Below, in pieces: positions 45,312 to 55,349 of a stretch of 64,000 nt of DNA (within the stretch, counting starts at the first letter, position 1; each line of letters opens with the position of its first letter). Source of the stretch: Rhizobium sp. Root274 (lineage in GTDB: Bacteria > Pseudomonadota > Alphaproteobacteria > Rhizobiales > Rhizobiaceae); contig NZ_LMJE01000001.1 in the NCBI RefSeq assembly GCF_001429245.1, forward strand, positions 1,421,564-1,485,563, read 5' to 3'. The translations under genes were made by a program, and so were the position numbers. The notes under the pieces are model-generated. The model did not search any database and was not told the origin of the DNA. It was given only the letters and a program-made list of their open reading frames with translations.

Positions 45312-45321
45312 GATCCCCCCG

Positions 45322-46839
45322 ATGAAAGCTCCGATCGCTCTCGCTGCCGGCCTCGCGCTGCTGATATCGACAGCGATCCCATCGGGCGCCGGGGACGTGG
45401 CCACACGCAGCGACCTCTCGGCAATAGACCTCGCCCGTGTGCTGGCCGTGACCCAGCCGACGAGCGACTTTTCCAGAGCAGAACCCTTCGAGATCAAACA
45501 AGGCGGCGCCGGGACCTCTCAGCATGGCGTCTCCCGCGATGCCTTTTCGCAGTTTGCTCCGAACATCACCTTTGCCGAAGAGCAGGATTTCAAGCTCGGC
45601 AACGCGCTCTTCACCAAGCTCTGGGTCTCCTCCCCCTCCTCCACCCAGGCTTCTGATGGCCTCGGGCCGCTGTTCAACGCACGGTCCTGCCAGAGCTGTC
45701 ATGTGAAGGACGGACGCGGCCATCCGCCGGAGGGCGGTCGCGATGCGACCTCGATGTTTTTGCGGCTCGCCCGCAATCCCGCGACGCCGGAAGAGCGGGC
45801 AAGGTTGGAGACGCTGGAGGTGATGAGCCTGCCGGACCCGGTTTATGGCGGGCAGTTGCAAGACCAGGCGGTGCCGGGCTTAAGCGCCGAAGGGCGGATG
45901 CAGATCCGCTATGACGAACAGGCCGTGACGCTTGCCGGCGGCGAGACCGAGATGCTACGCAACCCAACCTATTCGGTCTCCGACCTCGCCTATGGCCCGC
46001 TTGACCCGACAACGACGCTATCGCCGCGCATTGCCAATCCGATGATCGGTCTCGGCCTGATCGAGGCGATCGCCGAGGAGGATATCCTGGCCCTGGCAGA
46101 CCCGGAGGATGCCAACGGCGACGGGATCTCGGGCAAGGCGGCTCGCGCCCGCGATCACAGGACCGGAGAGATCAAGCTCGGGCGTTTCGGCTGGAAGGCG
46201 CAAAACGCATCCGTGCGTGACCAGAGTGCAAACGCCTTTGCCGGTGATATCGGCATTTCGACGCCTGATGATCCGCGTTCTTTCGGCGACTGCACGCCAG
46301 CGCAGGTTCAGTGTCTAACCAGCGCCACCGGCGTGCAAACGCGGCTGGGCGATACGGAGGCGCCTGACCCGGTGCTCGACCTCGTGATCTTCTACGCCAA
46401 AAATCTCGCACCTCCGGCCCGACGCGATGTCGGGGATGCCGAGGTGCTGCGCGGCAAGCAGCTGTTCTACGACAGCGGCTGTACCGCTTGCCATACGCCA
46501 AAATTCGTCACCAGCCGCAAGGCCGATAACAAGGCGCAGGCCTTCCAGCTGATCTGGCCCTATTCCGATTTTCTGCTGCATGACATGGGCGAGGGCCTCT
46601 CCGACGGGCAGACCGTGGGCGATGCCACCGGAACCGAGTGGCGCACACCGCCGCTCTGGGGTATCGGTCTTACAAAAGCCGTCAACGGACACACTTTCTT
46701 CCTGCATGACGGGCGCGCCCGCTCTCTCACCGAAGCCATCCTCTGGCACGGCGGAGAAGCGACGGCGGCCCGGGATCTCTTTGCTGCTTCCGCCCCAAAG
46801 GACCGAAAGGCCCTTATCACTTTCCTGGAGTCTCTCTGA
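45322..46839 (+). CDS. Di-heme DUF1111 cytochrome (thiol oxidoreductase-like)
   Basis: The 505-aa exported protein has a signal peptide (about 1-24) and two c-type heme motifs, CQSCH (about 129-133) and CTACH (about 393-397), in the layout of the DUF1111 family, related to MauG/cytochrome c peroxidase. It is expected in the periplasm as an electron-transfer or oxidase partner of the imelysin neighbours. It has no clear ribosome binding site (CCCCCCG directly precedes the ATG), and a hairpin lies just upstream. Its TGA overlaps the start of the next gene by one base. Confidence 0.88.
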   Translation: MKAPIALAAGLALLISTAIPSGAGDVATRSDLSAIDLARVLAVTQPTSDFSRAEPFEIKQGGAGTSQHGVSRDAFSQFAPNITFAEEQDFKLGNALFTKLWVSSPSSTQASDGLGPLFNARSCQSCHVKDGRGHPPEGGRDATSMFLRLARNPATPEERARLETLEVMSLPDPVYGGQLQDQAVPGLSAEGRMQIRYDEQAVTLAGGETEMLRNPTYSVSDLAYGPLDPTTTLSPRIANPMIGLGLIEAIAEEDILALADPEDANGDGISGKAARARDHRTGEIKLGRFGWKAQNASVRDQSANAFAGDIGISTPDDPRSFGDCTPAQVQCLTSATGVQTRLGDTEAPDPVLDLVIFYAKNLAPPARRDVGDAEVLRGKQLFYDSGCTACHTPKFVTSRKADNKAQAFQLIWPYSDFLLHDMGEGLSDGQTVGDATGTEWRTPPLWGIGLTKAVNGHTFFLHDGRARSLTEAILWHGGEATAARDLFAASAPKDRKALITFLESL

Positions 46840-47957
46840 TGCGGACTATTCTTGCTCGGATCGCCCTCACTTCGTTTCTGACGCTGCCGCTCGGCTTGGG
46901 CCCGGCGATGGCGCAGGAAAGCCCGATCACCCCCGGCGTGCTCGACACTGCGAAGGTGCCAGGCGTCATGGCCAAGGCCGTGGATGGCTTCATTCGTCCC
47001 GGCTATCACCATTTCACCGAGGAAGCGGATACCATGGAGAAAACCATGGCCGCGCTCTGCGCTTCGCCCTCGTCCGAGAGCCTGCTGAATGCGCAATCGA
47101 CATTCGGCGACCTGATCGAAGCCTGGTCGCGGGTCGAGATCGTCCGGGCCGGCCCCGTGCTCGACGACAACCGTTTCGAGCGGATCCTGTTCTTCCCCGA
47201 CCGCAAGGGCACAGGTTTGAAACAGGTGCAGGCCGCACTCGCAAAGCCCGATCCGAGTGTGACCTCCGTCGATACGCTGAAAGGCAAGAGTGTCGCCATG
47301 CAGGGACTGGGCGCGCTGGAATTCGTGCTCTTCGGCACGGACGCGGAGACGCTGAAGGCTGCCGATGGCACCTATCGTTGCCAGTATGGTCAGGCGATCG
47401 CCGCCAATCTCAAGCGTCTCGGGACCGAATTGACGGCAGCCTGGGACGCGCCGGACGGCATCGCAGCCGCCTGGAAGACGCCCGGCCCGAAGAACCCGGT
47501 TTATCGCGACGAAGCGGAGGCGGCGAAGGAACTGCTCGGGGTCCTCGTTCACGCTGCCGAGACAGTTCGCGACCAGCGGATCGAGCATTTCTACAAGGGC
47601 GATGCCGCCAAAGGCCTTCCGCGCCAGGCGATCTACTGGCGCTCGGGCTACACCTTCCGCTCGATCACAGCCAATATCGAGGCAATTCGTGATCTGATGG
47701 CCCAGTCCGGCATGGTCGACCTCTTGGCCGAAGACAACCGGTCCGTCGTCAGCTCCGTCGACTTCGTCGCGCATTCGCTGTCGCGGGTATCCGGCGATAT
47801 CGAGCCCGATGTCGCCAAGGCGCTGGCGACGCCGAAAGAGGTTGCCAAGCTCGACTTCCTGCTGCTCAACAGCCGCGACCTGATCCTGCGGCTGAACAAT
47901 GATCTCGGCGGCGGGATCGGGCTAGCCGCCGGTTTCTCCTTCTCCGACGGGGACTGA
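46839..47957 (+). CDS. Second imelysin-family exported protein
   Basis: The 372-aa protein has a signal peptide (about 1-25, ending AMA) and the imelysin fold, with SFRS-type helical repeats in the C-terminal half. Where the first imelysin has GYHAIEFLLWG, this one has GLGALEFVLFG (about 153-163), so the motif His is Gly and metal binding may differ. Its start overlaps the DUF1111 stop by one base (TGATG), so translation is coupled. DUF1513 follows one base after its stop. Confidence 0.84.
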   Translation: MRTILARIALTSFLTLPLGLGPAMAQESPITPGVLDTAKVPGVMAKAVDGFIRPGYHHFTEEADTMEKTMAALCASPSSESLLNAQSTFGDLIEAWSRVEIVRAGPVLDDNRFERILFFPDRKGTGLKQVQAALAKPDPSVTSVDTLKGKSVAMQGLGALEFVLFGTDAETLKAADGTYRCQYGQAIAANLKRLGTELTAAWDAPDGIAAAWKTPGPKNPVYRDEAEAAKELLGVLVHAAETVRDQRIEHFYKGDAAKGLPRQAIYWRSGYTFRSITANIEAIRDLMAQSGMVDLLAEDNRSVVSSVDFVAHSLSRVSGDIEPDVAKALATPKEVAKLDFLLLNSRDLILRLNNDLGGGIGLAAGFSFSDGD

Positions 47958-47958
47958 G

Positions 47959-49035
47959 ATGCCCACCCTTCCGCTTATCGATCGCCGCGTCTTTCTGAGG
48001 GGCGCAGGCCTCGCTTTCGTCGCCAGCCTTGCGCCACGCGCCGCCTTTGCGCTGGAGCGTGCGGATGCGGTCTATGCCTCGGGGCTGATGCAGCCGGATG
48101 GCCGCTTTGCGATTGGCCTTGTAAGCGAGAGCGGCGAGCTCATCGAGGAGATCGCCCTGCCCGGCCGGATCCATGGGCTTTGCCACAGCAAGGCAAACGG
48201 TCTCTCCGTCGCCTTCGCCCGGCGTCCCGGAACCTTCGCCGTCGTCTTCGACACCACCCGCCGGGCCGAGCCGCAGATCATTTCGGCGCCGGAGGGGCGG
48301 CATTATTTCGGTCACGGCGCCTTTTCGCCCGATGGACAGCTGTTCTACGCGAGCGAGAATGATTTCGACGCCAATGCCGGCGTCATCGGGATCTATGACT
48401 GTCTGTCCGGCTTCGAGCGTATTGGGGAAGTGCCGGCTTACGGCATCGGCACGCATGACATCACGGTCACATCCGAGGGCATCCTCGTCATCGCCAATGG
48501 CGGGATCGAGACCCATCCGGATTTCGGCCGCACCAAGCTCAATCTCGACCACATGGAGCCTTCTCTGGCGCTCGTTGATGCAAAGAGCGGCGACCAGATC
48601 CAGAAGCACACGCTGCCCGCCGAGTTGCGCCAGCTCTCCACCCGCCATCTCGATATCGCCGAGGACGGCAAGATCTGGTTCGCCTGCCAGTATGAGGGGT
48701 CGCGCACCGACCGGCCGCCACTGGTCGGGCATTTCTCCAAGGGCGAGGCCCTTTCCTTCGTCTCCCTTCCCGATGCGACGACAGACCGTCTCGGCAATTA
48801 TGTCGGCGCGATCGCCGTCAATCGCAAACGGGGTCTTGTCGGCATCGCCTCGCCAAAAAACGGGCTCTGGGCCGTGCTCGACGGCAAGGACGGGCGTCTC
48901 ATTTCAGAAACCGTTCTCGTCGATGCGGCAGGCATTGCGCCCTCGCCGGAGAGTTTCGCCGTGTCGTCCTATCGCGGGGAATTCCTCGACCGGATGCACC
49001 GGGTCGCCTGGGATCAGCATATCGTGCGCATCTGA
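47959..49035 (+). CDS. DUF1513 family exported beta-propeller-like protein
   Basis: The 358-aa protein begins with a twin-arginine-type signal (IDRRVFLRGAGLAFVASLAP, RRxFL) ending near AAFA. The body has repeated propeller-like segments (GRFAIGLVSESGELI, GHGAFSPDGQLFYASEND, LDIAEDGKIWFACQ, GIASPKNGLWAVLDG). DUF1513 proteins are linked to imelysin/DUF1111 operons; their function is unknown, with roles in iron or heme handling proposed from context. It closes the four-gene operon. Export in folded form by Tat would fit cofactor insertion in the cytoplasm. Confidence 0.84.
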   Translation: MPTLPLIDRRVFLRGAGLAFVASLAPRAAFALERADAVYASGLMQPDGRFAIGLVSESGELIEEIALPGRIHGLCHSKANGLSVAFARRPGTFAVVFDTTRRAEPQIISAPEGRHYFGHGAFSPDGQLFYASENDFDANAGVIGIYDCLSGFERIGEVPAYGIGTHDITVTSEGILVIANGGIETHPDFGRTKLNLDHMEPSLALVDAKSGDQIQKHTLPAELRQLSTRHLDIAEDGKIWFACQYEGSRTDRPPLVGHFSKGEALSFVSLPDATTDRLGNYVGAIAVNRKRGLVGIASPKNGLWAVLDGKDGRLISETVLVDAAGIAPSPESFAVSSYRGEFLDRMHRVAWDQHIVRI

Positions 49036-49065
49036 CCACTGGCCGTGGCACGAAACGCGCCCTAG

Positions 49066-49545
49066 ATGACGCGCATGTCAAAGATCGTTCGCTACATCCT
49101 CTTCATCGGTTTGGTCGTCGGGGCCGGCACCCTCTCCGGTCTTTCGTCCGGCCCGGGCACCAGCAACGGCCCGATCAACTGGTACCTCTCGCTTGAGAAG
49201 CCCTTCTTCAATCCGCCGGCCTGGATCTTCGGCCCGGTCTGGACGGTGCTCTACATCCTGATCGGGATCGCAGGCGCGCGGATCTGGGAGCGCGCGCGAA
49301 AGTCCGCAGCGATGAAGCTGTGGTTTGCCCAACTGGTGCTCAACCTTCTCTGGTCACCGGCCTTTTTCGGCCTGCACAATCCGGAACTCGGGCTCGTGGT
49401 CATCGCCGGCATGCTGGTGACGATCATCGGCTTCATGATCAAGGCCCGCCCGATCGACCGCGTTTCCATGCTGCTCTTCATCCCGTATCTGGCCTGGGTC
49501 GCTTTCGCGAGCCTGCTCAATCTCAGCATTGCGCTGATGAACTGA
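49066..49545 (+). CDS. tspO: TspO/MBR family protein
   Basis: The 159-aa inner-membrane protein has five predicted helices and the tryptophan-rich pattern of TspO: WYLSLEKPFFNPPAWIFGPVW (about 39-59, allowing for one break), LWFAQLVLNLLWSPAFFGLHN and a final helix YLAWVAFASLLNLSIALMN. TspO binds porphyrins and cholesterol-like ligands and acts in tetrapyrrole/oxygen-stress regulation in alphaproteobacteria. Two ATGs (49066 and 49075) are possible and neither has a clear ribosome binding site. Confidence 0.93.
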   Translation: MTRMSKIVRYILFIGLVVGAGTLSGLSSGPGTSNGPINWYLSLEKPFFNPPAWIFGPVWTVLYILIGIAGARIWERARKSAAMKLWFAQLVLNLLWSPAFFGLHNPELGLVVIAGMLVTIIGFMIKARPIDRVSMLLFIPYLAWVAFASLLNLSIALMN

Positions 49546-49549
49546 TTTG

Positions 49550-49603
49550 CCCTTCTGGCCGCTTGCATGCCCCTTTGGGGCGTGCCACTTTCCGGCCGAA
49601 GGG
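49550..49603 (+). promoter_or_regulatory. Nested hairpin covering the ribosome binding site of the thioesterase gene
   Basis: The outer arms 49550-49561 and 49593-49603 pair over 11 bp with a single bulged T. Within, GCATGCCCC (49565-49573) and GGGGCGTGC (49577-49585) form a 9-bp stem with loop TTT. The right outer arm contains AAGGGG, the likely Shine-Dalgarno of the ATG at 49613. The structure could therefore restrict translation, or end the tspO transcript. Confidence 0.6.
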
Positions 49604-49612
49604 GCTTGAGGC

Positions 49613-50062
49613 ATGACTGAAATCGATCCGGATACCGTCGAGGCGCGCATTCGCCGCAGTTTCGCGCGCCAGGGCGCCATGGAAACGCTTGGCGCAAAGC
49701 TCTCTCACATCAGCCAGGGCGTGGTGGAAATCGACCTCCGGTTCGATGCCAAGCTGACCCAGCAGCACGGCTTCCTGCATGCCGGCGTGATCTCGGCGGC
49801 GCTCGACACCGCCTGCAGCTATGCGGCCTATACGGTGATCGAGCCGGAAGCCTCGCTGCTCACCATCGAATTCAAGGTCAACCTGATGTCGCCCGGCCGT
49901 GGCGAACGTTTCCTGTTTCGCGGCGAGATCACCAAGCCGGGCTCCAACATCATCGTCGCCGACGGTCGTGGCTATGCCCTGACCGATGGACCGGCCAAGC
50001 TCATTGCCTCCATGACCAGCACGATGATGGTCATTCGCGGACGGGAGGGCATTTCCGAATGA
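49613..50062 (+). CDS. PaaI-family (hotdog) thioesterase
   Basis: The 149-aa hotdog protein has the PaaI/DUF4442-type active site: QQHGFLHAGVISAALDTACSYAA (read in pieces, about 50-72) with the HGG-like HGFLHAG turn, then LLTIEFKVNLMSPGRGERF. Such enzymes hydrolyse small acyl-CoA thioesters. The ATG follows a hairpin that may hide its ribosome site. Its stop overlaps the start of the next gene (ATGA), so they are coupled. Confidence 0.88.
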   Translation: MTEIDPDTVEARIRRSFARQGAMETLGAKLSHISQGVVEIDLRFDAKLTQQHGFLHAGVISAALDTACSYAAYTVIEPEASLLTIEFKVNLMSPGRGERFLFRGEITKPGSNIIVADGRGYALTDGPAKLIASMTSTMMVIRGREGISE

Positions 50063-50697
50063 GTTTCGAGATGAAGTCGGTCGCCGGGCGCAACGTGCTG
50101 TTCGTCATGGCGGCAGATCCCGAATACGGCGTTTTCCTGCGCACACGCATTTCGCCCCTGATGACCGGGATAGGCCCGGTCGAAGCGGCCGTCGTTCTCA
50201 CCCGCGAGCTGACGCGCCTTGCGGTGCAGGACGATCTTCCCGATCTTGTCGTTTCACTTGGATCGGCCGGCTCGGCAAAACTCGAACAGACGGAAGTCTA
50301 TCAGGTTTCGGCCGTCTCCTACCGCGATATGGATGCGTCTGCCTTCGGCTTCGAAAAAGGCAGGACACCGCTGCTCGATCTTCCCGCCGTCGTGGAACTT
50401 CCGCTGCGCATCCCCGGCATTCCCGTGGCGACGCTATCGACCGGCGCCAATGTGGTGTCCGGTGCTGCCTATCAGGCGGTTGAGGCGGACATGGTCGATA
50501 TGGAAACCTTTGCCGTCCTCAGGGCGTGCCACGCCTTCGACCTGCCGCTCATCGGCTTGCGCGGCATTTCCGATGGCCGCCATGACGTCAACCATATCGA
50601 CGACTGGACGCAGTATCTGCACGTCATCGACAAGAAGCTGGCGCTCGCCGTCGACGGCCTGCAGACGGCGCTGGAAGACGGCGTCTTCTGGTTCTGA
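50059..50697 (+). CDS. 5'-methylthioadenosine/S-adenosylhomocysteine nucleosidase-like phosphorylase-fold protein
   Basis: The 212-aa protein has the PNP/UDP phosphorylase fold: TGIGPVEAAVVLTREL (about 36-51) and the MTAN-type ADMVDMETFAVLRAC (about 140-154) with the Glu that contacts the ribose, followed by the catalytic Asp in LRGISDGRHD. It probably recycles MTA or SAH. Length is a little under the usual 230 aa. It overlaps the thioesterase gene by 4 bases. Confidence 0.85.
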   Translation: MSFEMKSVAGRNVLFVMAADPEYGVFLRTRISPLMTGIGPVEAAVVLTRELTRLAVQDDLPDLVVSLGSAGSAKLEQTEVYQVSAVSYRDMDASAFGFEKGRTPLLDLPAVVELPLRIPGIPVATLSTGANVVSGAAYQAVEADMVDMETFAVLRACHAFDLPLIGLRGISDGRHDVNHIDDWTQYLHVIDKKLALAVDGLQTALEDGVFWF

Positions 50698-50773
50698 GCG
50701 GCTGCACAAAAAATCGAGGCGCTGCGGGCATTCTGCCATTGAAACAGGGGCCCTTTTTCTTTAAAGGCTCGCC

Positions 50774-52336
<1,563 letters not shown>

Positions 52337-52342
52337 TCCGAT

Positions 52343-52375
52343 AAAAAGGGGCTGTCCAGAGGACGGTCCCTTTTT
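52343..52375. terminator. Bidirectional terminator after guaA
   Basis: A 15-bp stem (52343-52357 with 52361-52375, two G-U pairs) has loop AGA. It has five terminal A on the left and five terminal T on the right, so it ends guaA and also the convergent mscS-type gene, whose stop is at 52388. Confidence 0.9.
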
Positions 52376-52387
52376 CGTTTGGACGCC

Positions 52388-53902
52388 TTAGACCTTTTCT
52401 GCCGGCTCCTGCCGGCGGAGCCAGGCCGACAGGATATCGGAACCGAGTTCGGAGAGAAGCGGCGAAGAGGCCAAGATCTTGCGACGCAGTTCCTCTGCAT
52501 CCGGCTGGGTGGCAAGAGCGGACTGCGCGACCTCGTCAAACACCAGGAGATCCGCCGAATAGACCACTGTGCGCTTGCGGGTCGCCATGGGCTCCATCTT
52601 CAACCGGTCGGCCCAGCCGAAGGCATCGCCGGATGTCAGATGGCGAAGCGGGCGATCAGGGGCGTTGGAGAGGAAGCGCTGGCGGTCGAGCGGGTCGGGA
52701 ATGCGCGTGGCGAGCGCCTGGTAGAGCAGATAGGGATCGGTGGTCAGGCTGCCATAATGCTCGGCCAGCGTGAAGGCGACGGGACCGAGGAAGAGCGCGG
52801 CCTGGCGGGCGACCTGACGGATGGTGTTTGGCGGGATCAGCGGCAATCGATTGGGACCGAAGACCGCCCCCAGGATCGGCGCCAGTTCTGCCTGAAGATC
52901 GATCTCGTGGCTCAGAACCTCTTCGTGCAGGCCCCCGTCGACGACAAAGCCGGCGACTTCCGGCGGTACGGTTTCGCCTGGGCCGAAGCGCAACATCCGC
53001 CCGCGATCAGCGACAGAATTGGGGAAGGCCGCCGTCTGTGGCACAGCGGGCGGGATTGCATCCCTGCCCTCGCCGGTCATCGGGATGTTGTCCCGGTCAA
53101 AGGCGTACCAGAGCGCGGTCAGTACCCGCGAGGCGAGCGAGGTCGTGTCGATCGGTTTTGTCGTGTAGCAACGCAAAGCGTAGCGCATGACGCCCGTCTC
53201 AGGCTGCGGACCGATGAGGACGGCAGAGGGCAGCGGATCTTCTGCGACACCCGGAATGCCCCGGTCGAGGACTTCCTCAACCACCTTGAAGACGCGCATG
53301 GGCGGCACCTGGTCCGGCACGAGAAAGGGTACGGCGGTGCGCACCGGCTGGCCGCGCCTGACCACTTCCACCGCATCCGTGGCGAGCGTGCTGTTGGGCA
53401 GGACGACCGAACTGCCATCGGGCGTGCGCAGGAAGATCGAGCGCCATTTCAAGGCCACCACCTCGCCTTCGACGCTGCCCTTGCGGATGAAGTCACCCAC
53501 CCTGAGCGGACGCTCCAACTCGATCGAGAGGCCGGAGAAGAGATTGCCCAGGGTGTTCTGCAGGGCAAAGCCGAGCACCAGCGAGACGATCGCGGAGGTG
53601 GCGAGCAGGCTGGTGATGTCGAACGCCGTGCCGTAATGCAGCCAGATGAGCATGGCGGCAATGTAGATGACGATCGAACTCATGACCTTGACGAGATCGG
53701 TGGTCCGGCTGTTGCCGTCGGAATCGTCGACGAAGGTGCCGACCGCCACTTCGACGAAACGTGCGACGCTGAGTGCCGTCAGGAATAAAGCCGTGTCGCG
53801 CAGCACCGGCGCCCAATCAGCGCTGTCAGGCGCCAGGGTGACGAAGAGCAGCCAGGTGAGGGCGGTCGAGGCGACAAGCAGTGCAGACAGCAGGTAACTC
53901 AT
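52388..53902 (-). CDS. MscS-family mechanosensitive channel with C-terminal cNMP-like region
   Basis: The 504-aa inner-membrane protein has about four N-terminal helices. The MscS pore and beta domain (VSLVLGFALQNTLGNLFSGL, about 125-144, then RPLRVGDFIRK, EGEVVALKWRSIFLRTPDGS, VVLPNS) is standard. After about residue 300 there is a long cytosolic extension. FGPGETVPPEVAGFVVDGGL resembles the first half of a cyclic-nucleotide-binding roll, and HLTSGDAFGWADRL with ATRKRTVVYS about 110 residues later resembles its phosphate cassette, with Trp where Glu is usual. Its start overlaps the upstream DUF3365 stop by 4 bases, so the two are coupled. Confidence 0.83.
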   Translation of the reverse strand: MSYLLSALLVASTALTWLLFVTLAPDSADWAPVLRDTALFLTALSVARFVEVAVGTFVDDSDGNSRTTDLVKVMSSIVIYIAAMLIWLHYGTAFDITSLLATSAIVSLVLGFALQNTLGNLFSGLSIELERPLRVGDFIRKGSVEGEVVALKWRSIFLRTPDGSSVVLPNSTLATDAVEVVRRGQPVRTAVPFLVPDQVPPMRVFKVVEEVLDRGIPGVAEDPLPSAVLIGPQPETGVMRYALRCYTTKPIDTTSLASRVLTALWYAFDRDNIPMTGEGRDAIPPAVPQTAAFPNSVADRGRMLRFGPGETVPPEVAGFVVDGGLHEEVLSHEIDLQAELAPILGAVFGPNRLPLIPPNTIRQVARQAALFLGPVAFTLAEHYGSLTTDPYLLYQALATRIPDPLDRQRFLSNAPDRPLRHLTSGDAFGWADRLKMEPMATRKRTVVYSADLLVFDEVAQSALATQPDAEELRRKILASSPLLSELGSDILSAWLRRQEPAEKV

Positions 53903-54795
53903 CGGTCGTTCTTCCTGCCGCCAAGATCCGGAAAGAGCCGCAGTGCCTCGTTGAGACTGGTGCGCAGTCGCGAGATCGATTGCTCAAGGTCGTAGAACTG
54001 GCCGTTCATGCGCACCCGCGGTTCGGCCCCCTGCCATTCCGCTCCAAGGCTGGTCTCGATGGTCTGGCGGGTGATGGTTTCCAGGGGATGTGTCACATAG
54101 CGGCGCAAAAGCAGAAGGAAGATCGCGAGCGAGAGGACAAAGACGCAGGTGAGTGCGCCGAGTGTGACGGCAAGACTTTTGGCCGCCTGGCGATTGGGCC
54201 CGGCCACCGGCACCTCGATGAGCTGCATGCCGATCACGTCGCCCATTTTCCAGCCGAAACCGTTGTTGCCATATTTCGCCACCATCGAAGCCGGCGCCAC
54301 CTCCGGCGTCGAGTGACATTGCAGACAGGCTTCGCTCGGCATGCGGAGCGGCCTTGCGAGATAGAAGCGGCGTTCGGCCCCCGTACCCACCTCGCCCGAT
54401 TGCTCCTTCAGCTCCGCATCGTCCTGGAAGTTCTGCAACAGCGTCACTTCCCAGTCATTGGCGCGGTCATCGATATTGGTAGGGTTCAGGGATGCTTCTC
54501 GGTAGCGATAGTCGGGAAATTTCTCCCGAAGGATGCCGAGCGTGGTCTGGGCGCCGTAAGAGGGGACCATCTGCGGATGGAACTCTTCGTATCCCAGCGC
54601 CTTCACCAGCGGCGCCACCTGGCTGCTGGTGTAGTTGCGCATGGCCAATCCCATTTCCAGGAGGACGCGGGATTTTTCGTTCACCTCGCTGCGGGCCTGA
54701 CGAAATTCGAGTGTGTAGGAAATATAGCCGGCGATGAGCAGGCCGAAGACAAAACAGACGGCCAAAATCAAGCCGAGACGAAACTCTATCCGCAT
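53899..54795 (-). CDS. DUF3365 (Tll0287-like) membrane protein with c-type heme motif
   Basis: The 298-aa protein has an N-terminal helix (about 6-28) and a periplasmic domain with a single c-type heme site, CLQCHST (about 156-162), preceded by RRFYLARPLRMP. A second helix (about 205-228) and a short HAMP-like cytoplasmic tail follow. The DUF3365/Tll0287 domain is a heme-binding sensor-like module. It is translated immediately before the MscS-type gene (TCAT overlap). The ATG at 54795 has GGAGG 5 bases upstream and is better than the earlier open start. A heme redox or gas sensor coupled to the channel is a reasonable hypothesis, not shown. Confidence 0.8.
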   Translation of the reverse strand: MRIEFRLGLILAVCFVFGLLIAGYISYTLEFRQARSEVNEKSRVLLEMGLAMRNYTSSQVAPLVKALGYEEFHPQMVPSYGAQTTLGILREKFPDYRYREASLNPTNIDDRANDWEVTLLQNFQDDAELKEQSGEVGTGAERRFYLARPLRMPSEACLQCHSTPEVAPASMVAKYGNNGFGWKMGDVIGMQLIEVPVAGPNRQAAKSLAVTLGALTCVFVLSLAIFLLLLRRYVTHPLETITRQTIETSLGAEWQGAEPRVRMNGQFYDLEQSISRLRTSLNEALRLFPDLGGRKNDR

Positions 54796-54998
54796 GGAGC
54801 CTCCAAGCGCTGCGGGTCCGACGGGCATGCGATGGAAAAGATGCTAATGCGATGCAGCATATCGCTTAACTATGCCGTGGCAATTGGCCACGCCGTCCAA
54901 AAGTGACCTATTTTTTCGGCAGGCGGAAACGGTGTCCGACGCTTTGAATTTGCCGCCCTGCTTGCTATCTCTCGGCAGATATTTGAAGGACGCCCTCC

Positions 54999-55346
54999 AT
55001 GACGACGATCTACGGCATCAAGAACTGCGACACGATGAAGAAGGCGCGCACCTGGCTCGAGAGCCATGGCGTGGCGCATGACTTCCACGACTACAAGGCC
55101 AAGGGAATAGATGCGGCAGTGCTCGACGGCTGGATCGGCAAGGTCGGGTGGGAGGTGCTGCTCAACAAGGCCGGCACCACCTTCAAGAAGCTCGACGACA
55201 CGCAGAAGCAAGGGCTTGATGCAGCAAAGGCCAAGGCGCTGATGCTGCAGCAGCCCTCCATGATCAAGCGCCCGGTGTTGGACGTGGACGGCACGCTTGT
55301 CGTCGGCTTCAAGCCGGAGACTTACCAGCAGACGTTCAAGGCCTGA
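54999..55346 (+). CDS. ArsC/Spx-family (YffB-like) reductase
   Basis: The 115-aa thioredoxin-fold protein has the family N-terminus MTTIYGIKNCDTMKKARTWL with Cys10, HDYKAKG and a C-terminal KRPVLDVDGTLVVGFKPE. It belongs to the YffB group of ArsC-like proteins, which lack a proven arsenate role and may be glutathione-linked reductases. ybaK starts 3 bases after it, so the pair is co-transcribed. Confidence 0.88.
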   Translation: MTTIYGIKNCDTMKKARTWLESHGVAHDFHDYKAKGIDAAVLDGWIGKVGWEVLLNKAGTTFKKLDDTQKQGLDAAKAKALMLQQPSMIKRPVLDVDGTLVVGFKPETYQQTFKA

Positions 55347-55349
55347 CCC

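Noticed and set aside
43957-45861. 634-codon minus-strand ORF opposite the imelysin gene
   Set aside because: Shadow frame crossing two real genes and their intergenic hairpin.
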